The notes beneath the pieces were generated by a model. It searched no databases, had not been told where the DNA came from, and was given only the letters and a program-made list of their open reading frames with translations. DNA of 64,000 nt, taken from positions 1 through 64,000 of the forward strand of contig CASFRM010000005.1 in NCBI GenBank assembly GCA_949297185.1, in the 5' to 3' direction. This document shows positions 60,363-64,000 of this stretch, in pieces. The position numbers were made by a program, and so were the translations under genes. The DNA comes from an uncultured Pseudomonadota bacterium. GTDB lineage: Bacteria > Pseudomonadota > Alphaproteobacteria > RF32 > CAG-239. Every line of letters starts with the position of its first letter. Within the stretch, counting starts at the first letter, position 1.

Positions 60363-61541
60363 TTAGAAAGAAAATGCATATCCAGCAGTCAGGCTGGCAT
60401 TTAAGCCGAACCCATTGCTAGACTTACCACTATAATCGGCACGTCCGGTAAAAGACGTTCCAAAATTATAATGGCCACCGAAGTTACCAGTTATTTTAAT
60501 CTGGTGTCTTCCGAAATGGAAGTTTACTCCGATGAATGCACCTCCTTCAACTCCCAAGGTATAGGCTGCGGCAGCCATCTGGAAGTCTCCAGACTCTGTG
60601 CTGCCGCGCTCTATCTTAGAGTATTCACCGAGTCCGGCTTTCGCTCCAAACTCGAACTCCACGATAGAGCTAGCCCCCCATGGGAGTATTCTATAACCAC
60701 ATTGGCCGTAGATATGGCTTGTGGTTATCTTATCAGACCCAAAGATCTGATAAGCACCCAAGCCATATACAGCGCCGCCGAATGCGCCACTCCTGTTAAA
60801 ATGCAGGAGTTCTGCACCGGCGATCCACCCCTCGTTTCCAAGGAATGAATATCCACTATAGGCTCCTCCCTGCCAACAATTATCCCCCGAAACTTGTGTT
60901 TCGGTGAATATATTGTATGACAAGGAAAGCCCTACAGCCAAACGGTTATTTGCCCACTGGGTTGGGGTTACGTTCCAACCTTCCGGCATCTCCACCTTGT
61001 GGTTGCCGGAATTGTTGAAAGCATACAAGTAACGTCCCCAAACGGACAACGTTACTTGTTTTCCAACCATCACGCCTAGGCTGAGCTGTGCTCCAGCCTT
61101 AAAACGCCACAAACTATTATAATAGTCGTGGGTTTTTTCATCTTTCCACGCGTGATCATGGAAAGACAATTGACCGGCTCCGGCCATTGCGTCCAGTCCG
61201 ACGTGGACTGTGCTACCGAGGCGAACCCCGATAAGCGCCAGCACGTCGGAAGTCGCGCCATAATGATTGGCGTAATCTACACCAACCATCCCACCCCAGC
61301 GCCAAGCAAATGCCTGGGTTGGGGTGTATACGCGAGTTGCGGACAGCTCAGCGCCGCCGGAGATATATCCCCCAAACGACGCGTGCCCACCGACCGCAAC
61401 TTCGGTGTGCACTTTTTCAGCTTCGGTAAACCGCAAGTTGCGGTTACCGAAGTGGTGCCCGTAGGCGGTTGCTATTGGATCTGTAGCAAATGATGCCACA
61501 GATACCAATAGCATAAATGCTATATTTAATATTTTTTTCAT
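60363..61541 (-). CDS. Outer-membrane beta-barrel protein, probably horizontally acquired
   Basis: The 392-residue protein has a signal peptide (LLVSVASFAT) and Gly/Tyr/Phe-rich alternating strands throughout, ending LTAGYAFSF, a barrel-assembly signal. I recognise no named family; the style recalls Bacteroidetes outer-membrane proteins. Its codons look more GC-rich than the core genes. The ATG is preceded by hairpin CCCTAAA-AACC-TTTAGGG, which hides the AGGG Shine-Dalgarno, by an 8-codon mini-ORF and by a structured leader. It follows the repeat-protein gene on the same strand after 221 bases. Confidence 0.8.
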   Translation of the reverse strand: MKKILNIAFMLLVSVASFATDPIATAYGHHFGNRNLRFTEAEKVHTEVAVGGHASFGGYISGGAELSATRVYTPTQAFAWRWGGMVGVDYANHYGATSDVLALIGVRLGSTVHVGLDAMAGAGQLSFHDHAWKDEKTHDYYNSLWRFKAGAQLSLGVMVGKQVTLSVWGRYLYAFNNSGNHKVEMPEGWNVTPTQWANNRLAVGLSLSYNIFTETQVSGDNCWQGGAYSGYSFLGNEGWIAGAELLHFNRSGAFGGAVYGLGAYQIFGSDKITTSHIYGQCGYRILPWGASSIVEFEFGAKAGLGEYSKIERGSTESGDFQMAAAAYTLGVEGGAFIGVNFHFGRHQIKITGNFGGHYNFGTSFTGRADYSGKSSNGFGLNASLTAGYAFSF

Positions 61542-61542
61542 A

Positions 61543-61560
61543 CCCTAAAGGTTTTTAGGG
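61543..61560 (-). promoter_or_regulatory. Hairpin sequestering the barrel gene ribosome-binding site
   Basis: On the minus strand CCCTAAA pairs perfectly with TTTAGGG around AACC, one base before the ATG. The only Shine-Dalgarno candidate (AGGG) lies in the stem, and the mini-ORF's last codons run through it. Translation of the mini-ORF would open it. Confidence 0.6.
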
Positions 61561-61571
61561 ACCTTACTCAT
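61545..61571 (-). CDS. Leader mini-ORF (MSKVPKNL) upstream of the barrel gene
   Basis: ATG-AGT-AAG ... CTT-TAG encodes 8 residues and ends 3 bases before the barrel ATG, in the same frame. A comparable mini-ORF beginning ATG-AGT-AAA precedes the lipoprotein gene at 63701. Such leader peptides control downstream initiation in translational attenuation. Confidence 0.45.
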   Translation of the reverse strand: MSKVPKNL

Positions 61572-61717
61572 TGAGATATTTACCGCAATCAATCGACTGT
61601 ACCGGGCAGGCCTTTCATCCTAGATGAAAGTCAGAGCCCTAGCAAAGCTCACCCACTATCTGCAAAGCATCCTCCGATCTTTGCTCCCACCACAGTCAAT
61701 CTCTTGCGATATCTCAA
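61571..61717 (-). ncRNA. Structured leader RNA, copy 1 (candidate new cis-regulatory motif)
   Basis: Read on the minus strand, TTGAGATAT (61717-61709) pairs with ATATCTCAA (61579-61571), CGCAA (61708-61704) with TTGCG (61588-61584), and GACTGT (61697-61692) with ACAGTC (61600-61595). Inside are hairpins P2 (61684-61679 with 61667-61662), P3 (61650-61647 with 61637-61634) and P4 (61630-61623 with 61619-61612). Unpaired GGAG, GATG, CAG-TA-GTGG, GCTA and GCCTGCCCGG are shared with copy 2. It matches no riboswitch class I can recall. Confidence 0.6.
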
Positions 61718-61762
61718 TTTTCAGGCATCCCCTAAAACCTTTTCAGGCTCTCGGGGATTAAA

Positions 61763-63310
61763 TTAAACAAAATACCATGTGAACCCGCCGTAGCTGATGG
61801 TCCACACGCTATTAGCTTGGCTACCGGTTGCCTTCAACGGTTCCGCAAAAGAAACACCATTTAAAGCTGCTTCAGCATCGCCAAGTATGTTCATCAACAC
61901 CCCACCAAAAGAGTGGTAGCTGATAACATAACCGGTTGATGCTTTGTTTGCCGTTATGTATGAAAGCACTCCTATTTCATAAGAGCCACCGTTCCATACC
62001 CACGCCGGAGCCTTGCCCGCTTCCATTAACGCCATAGCGTTGGAAGCAGAGATCTCGGTTGCAGTCCAAGATGTCGAATTTACCGGACGAGAATAAACGG
62101 TATATGTTCCGTTATTATTCGTCAGCACATGCAAGTCAGTACTTGTCAAAGTTCTGCCTTGATATGCATCGGTAATCCATACACCGAGGACTTCACCGTT
62201 AAGATCTTCCGCTTCGATTATGTTTATAGAAATAATAGCTTCCGAATAATCAGAAGAATTATTTTTATCTTCGAAGCGGACTGTGGCCGTCGTCACACTT
62301 GTGATAGTGATTGTTTTTGCAACCACCTCACAAGCCGGAGCATTTGCACGGTAGTCCTTGCCGTTGTGCATAATCGCACTACCCTGACGGTTAGCTAAAC
62401 TTATGCTAACGTTTTTCCCTTCAACAATGGCACTGCCATTGTTGAAGTTGTATGACTGACCGAGCATATTGGAAATGTTGTTGACAACGAATGTTGGCAC
62501 AACATAGCTGAAATTATTAACTACACTGTAGTTAACATTTGCAGTTTCTGTTGTGTTGTCATTATAGTTGTCAACGAAAGTTGCCAAATTATCGCAGGTA
62601 ACTGCGATATTAGCTCCAGAAACCTCAGCATTGCGACGATAAGCTACATGATTGTAGCTTTCATCGGTGCTGACAAGACGACGGTTTTCTTCCACCGTAA
62701 CGATAACGGTTGTCTCTGCATAGTCGTTGGCGTCGTTGTCATAAAATTTGACAACTGCCTCAGATGCAGAAACAAAGGTAATGGTTCTGGCTTCAACTTT
62801 GCAAGGAACGATTTCGCTTGCGTAGTCTTTTTCACCATGCATTACCTTATCGTCAACAGCTGCAGATTTCCAAACAGCAGAAACTGTTTGATCGGCAACC
62901 GTAACAACACCGTTTTCAAACGAGAAAGTCTTACCCACAACAGTATTAACATCCTCCACTTCTATTACCGGAGCAGTAAAAGTAAATTCGTTAGATACGG
63001 TGTAAGCAACTTCCTCTACATTCTTTCTGCTACCATCGCTGTAGATATCAGCGAAGTTTGCAACATTGTCACAAACCACGGTAATGATATCATCATTAAC
63101 GGAAGCAGCACGGCGGAATGCCTTGTGAGCGTAGTCCCACTCGGTTCTATCCAAAACCGGCGGAACATAGCCTTCCTCAACCACGAATACTTGAGTAGCC
63201 GAAGCTAGCTCAATTCCATCGAAATCGAGGATATACTCTGTCTCCGACAATTCATAGTACGGAGACTCAACAGAGTCTATCGCACTATGACTGCCAGAAA
63301 CAGTCATCAT
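61763..63310 (-). CDS. Repeat-containing surface-type protein, no signal peptide of its own
   Basis: The protein of about 515 residues has two tandem units of about 150 residues. Matching pieces are VVCDNVANFADIYSDGS / VTCDNLATFVDNYNDNT, FSFENGVVTVADQTVS / YNFNNGSAIVEGKNVS, VMHGEKDYASEIVPCKVEA / IMHNGKDYRANAPACEVVA and FYDNDANDYAET / FEDKNNSSDYSEA. A C-terminal domain without a repeat follows. The folds look Ig-like, as in adhesins. No signal peptide is present. The ATG at 63310 has GAGG 5 bases away and starts 7 bases after the lipoprotein gene's stop. It could be the displaced rest of that protein after a frameshift, or a coupled second cistron. Confidence 0.75.
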   Translation of the reverse strand: MMTVSGSHSAIDSVESPYYELSETEYILDFDGIELASATQVFVVEEGYVPPVLDRTEWDYAHKAFRRAASVNDDIITVVCDNVANFADIYSDGSRKNVEEVAYTVSNEFTFTAPVIEVEDVNTVVGKTFSFENGVVTVADQTVSAVWKSAAVDDKVMHGEKDYASEIVPCKVEARTITFVSASEAVVKFYDNDANDYAETTVIVTVEENRRLVSTDESYNHVAYRRNAEVSGANIAVTCDNLATFVDNYNDNTTETANVNYSVVNNFSYVVPTFVVNNISNMLGQSYNFNNGSAIVEGKNVSISLANRQGSAIMHNGKDYRANAPACEVVAKTITITSVTTATVRFEDKNNSSDYSEAIISINIIEAEDLNGEVLGVWITDAYQGRTLTSTDLHVLTNNNGTYTVYSRPVNSTSWTATEISASNAMALMEAGKAPAWVWNGGSYEIGVLSYITANKASTGYVISYHSFGGVLMNILGDAEAALNGVSFAEPLKATGSQANSVWTISYGGFTWYFV

Positions 63311-63315
63311 GTCCG

Positions 63316-63332
63316 CCTCAAGGCAGTTGAGG
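63316..63332 (-). promoter_or_regulatory. Hairpin over the stop codon and downstream Shine-Dalgarno
   Basis: On the minus strand CCTCAA pairs with TTGAGG around CTGCC. The 3' arm contains the TGA of the lipoprotein gene and the GAGG that serves the next ATG. A ribosome reaching the stop would open the site, which fits translational coupling. Confidence 0.55.
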
Positions 63333-63701
63333 TGTCTTACCGTTGTAGACATAGTCCACAACGATATTTGCCTTAACTACGTTTTTAATACCGTAGTTAT
63401 AGGCAAAAGCCACTACCTCCTCTGCCTTTTTGCTCAACTCCTCGGCAGGGGCAACAGGCTGATTTCCACCAACTTTGATGGTGTCTTCAACCGTGAGACG
63501 GAATTTCCATTCCATCTCTTCTTCAGTTTCATCGTCAAAGACGATGAATACTGAATTATCTCCCACTGGGATGTACCCAAGTGGGATCTTTTTGTTCTCC
63601 ACTTGGGGTATGTCTTCCCCAAGTAAGAGACTTTCACTGCAGCTGGTAAAAGCTGCAGCAAAAGTTAACATCATAGCTATGGTTTTTAAAATTTTTGCCA
63701 T
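63318..63701 (-). CDS. Lipoprotein, first gene of the putatively acquired cluster
   Basis: The 127-residue protein has a lipoprotein signal (FAAAFTSCSES, Cys 21) and an acidic, strand-rich mature part (VFIVFDDETEEEMEWKFRLT). It ends after VDYVYNGKTPQLP. I recognise no family; the shape recalls Bacteroidetes surface lipoproteins. A 7-codon mini-ORF and a structured leader precede it. The stop lies in a hairpin that covers the Shine-Dalgarno of the repeat-protein gene. The repeat protein's lack of signal peptide suggests the two were once one reading frame or act as a pair. Confidence 0.7.
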   Translation of the reverse strand: MAKILKTIAMMLTFAAAFTSCSESLLLGEDIPQVENKKIPLGYIPVGDNSVFIVFDDETEEEMEWKFRLTVEDTIKVGGNQPVAPAEELSKKAEEVVAFAYNYGIKNVVKANIVVDYVYNGKTPQLP

Positions 63702-63705
63702 AACT

Positions 63706-63729
63706 TTAATATCTTTTCCCTTTACTCAT
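63706..63729 (-). CDS. Leader mini-ORF (MSKGKRY) upstream of the lipoprotein gene
   Basis: ATG-AGT-AAA-GGG-AAA-AGA-TAT-TAA ends 4 bases before the lipoprotein ATG. AAAGGGA inside it is the nearest Shine-Dalgarno candidate for the main gene. It parallels the mini-ORF at 61545-61571. Confidence 0.45.
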   Translation of the reverse strand: MSKGKRY

Positions 63730-63743
63730 AAAAACAATTCTTG

Positions 63744-63842
63744 TTACTCAATTACTTTTCCGGCAGGCAAGATATCATCAGATATCCAGACGGGATAGTA
63801 GCTACTCCTATCCGCTCCACTTACTGTATCGCATCTTTTCAT
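63744..63842 (-). CDS. Possible 32-residue ORF overlapping the structured leader
   Basis: It starts MKRCDTVSGADRSSYYP and ends with LPAGKVIE. Its ATG overlaps the stop of a 26-residue ORF (ATGA). The composition looks protein-like, but copy 1 of the leader has stops in the aligned frame, so the shared signal is the RNA rather than this peptide. Confidence 0.25.
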   Translation of the reverse strand: MKRCDTVSGADRSSYYPVWISDDILPAGKVIE

Positions 63843-63867
63843 GACCGATACTCCTTACTCAGTAATT
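63750..63867 (-). ncRNA. Structured leader RNA, copy 2
   Basis: On the minus strand AATTACT (63867-63861... read as the complement of AGTAATT) pairs with the complement of 63750-63756. P2 is GTATCG/CGATAC (63851-63846 with 63831-63826), P3 is GGATAG/CTATCC (63813-63808 with 63798-63793) and P4 is GATATC/GATATC (63786-63781 with 63776-63771). The order, junction motifs and position relative to the gene match copy 1, while every stem differs in sequence. Confidence 0.6.
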
Positions 63868-63919
63868 TTTGGCAAAAATCATTTTTTCTGAAGGGCGGGC
63901 GTACAGCATCATTATTCAT
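63839..63919 (-). CDS. Possible 26-residue ORF at the 5' end of the leader
   Basis: AAGGGGTGACC lies just before the ATG at 63919. The product starts MNNDAVRPPFRKNDF and stops with TGA overlapping the next small ATG. It may be a leader peptide or chance. From 63920 to the window end I see no supported gene or RNA. Confidence 0.25.
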   Translation of the reverse strand: MNNDAVRPPFRKNDFCQKLLSKEYRS

Positions 63920-64000
63920 GATGGTCACCCCTTATTTTGTTTAATTTTTTTTAGTTTTATTCACGCTAGAATAAATCCGGCAGAAGAGTATCTCCTTACG

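Noticed and set aside
61128-61493. 121-residue plus-strand ORF within the barrel gene
   Set aside because: Shadow of the minus-strand barrel codons; no ribosome-binding site and protein is unlike any family.
63756-63790. CTGATGA near P4 suggesting a hammerhead ribozyme
   Set aside because: The expected stem II and GAAA/GUC core do not follow, and copy 1 lacks the motif.

Overview
The window looks like a chromosome segment of an AT-rich alphaproteobacterium. The clearest markers are a GcrA cell-cycle regulator (27081-27683), the yqeY-dnaG-rpoD block, the yebC-ruvC-HD-ruvA-ruvB-ybgC block, lepB-rnc-era-fmt next to acpS, rsh and rpoZ, and a flagellin whose terminal domains are of the Rhodospirillales type. 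FucO and several proteins with a Bacteroidetes-like look suggest a gut or other anaerobic community as habitat. That is inference; an uncultured low-GC gut alphaproteobacterial lineage would fit.

Layout. 1-5700: end of an unknown gene, a GtrA-like membrane protein, a large unknown cytoplasmic protein, a 41-residue hydrophobic micro-protein with its own terminator, fucO, a Nudix hydrolase, a YbaK-type deacylase and a CAU-anticodon tRNA. 5.8-13.4 kb: rpoD, dnaG, yqeY, an Lnb/DUF4105 envelope protein, a DUF3015 protein and greA, which has a terminator-like hairpin in its leader. 13.4-16.8 kb: a CXC-rich peptide and a MacAB-type exporter with separate ATPase and permease. 16.9-19.1 kb: three ORFan genes. 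19.1-27.7 kb: translation, stringent-response and cell-cycle genes. 28.2-33.3 kb: an OprB-like porin, then a retropepsin-like protease / inactive transglutaminase-7TM / ATP-grasp trio, then a cyclophilin. 33.3-39.9 kb: envelope genes, including a lytic transglycosylase operon with two paralogous secreted proteins, a uracil-DNA glycosylase and a TPR lipoprotein. 39.9-42 kb: a flagellin carrying a large beta-helix-like insert, coupled to a 51-residue ORF. 42-58.4 kb: Holliday-junction genes, a DsbD-like protein that has lost its membrane cysteines, YqgE, CysS, GltX, orphan MlaC and AapJ-like binding proteins, PrmA and an aminopeptidase. 58.5-60.3 kb: small accessory genes and dense palindromic repeats. 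60.3-64 kb: a visibly more GC-rich, probably foreign block that encodes an outer-membrane barrel, a duplicated-repeat surface protein and a lipoprotein.

The most unusual signal is in the last block. The barrel gene and the lipoprotein gene are each preceded on the minus strand by a leader with the same architecture: a closing helix, three hairpins whose stems differ in sequence but keep pairing, shared unpaired motifs, and then a tiny ORF starting ATG-AGT-AA that ends 3-4 bases before the main start codon. I do not recognise this RNA. A second theme is a set of ORFan genes with A/T-rich leaders lacking a Shine-Dalgarno sequence. Two of them, 42 kb apart, share an SFxAWTCWxK motif.

All functional calls come from reading the sequence and from recalled family features. 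No database search was run.
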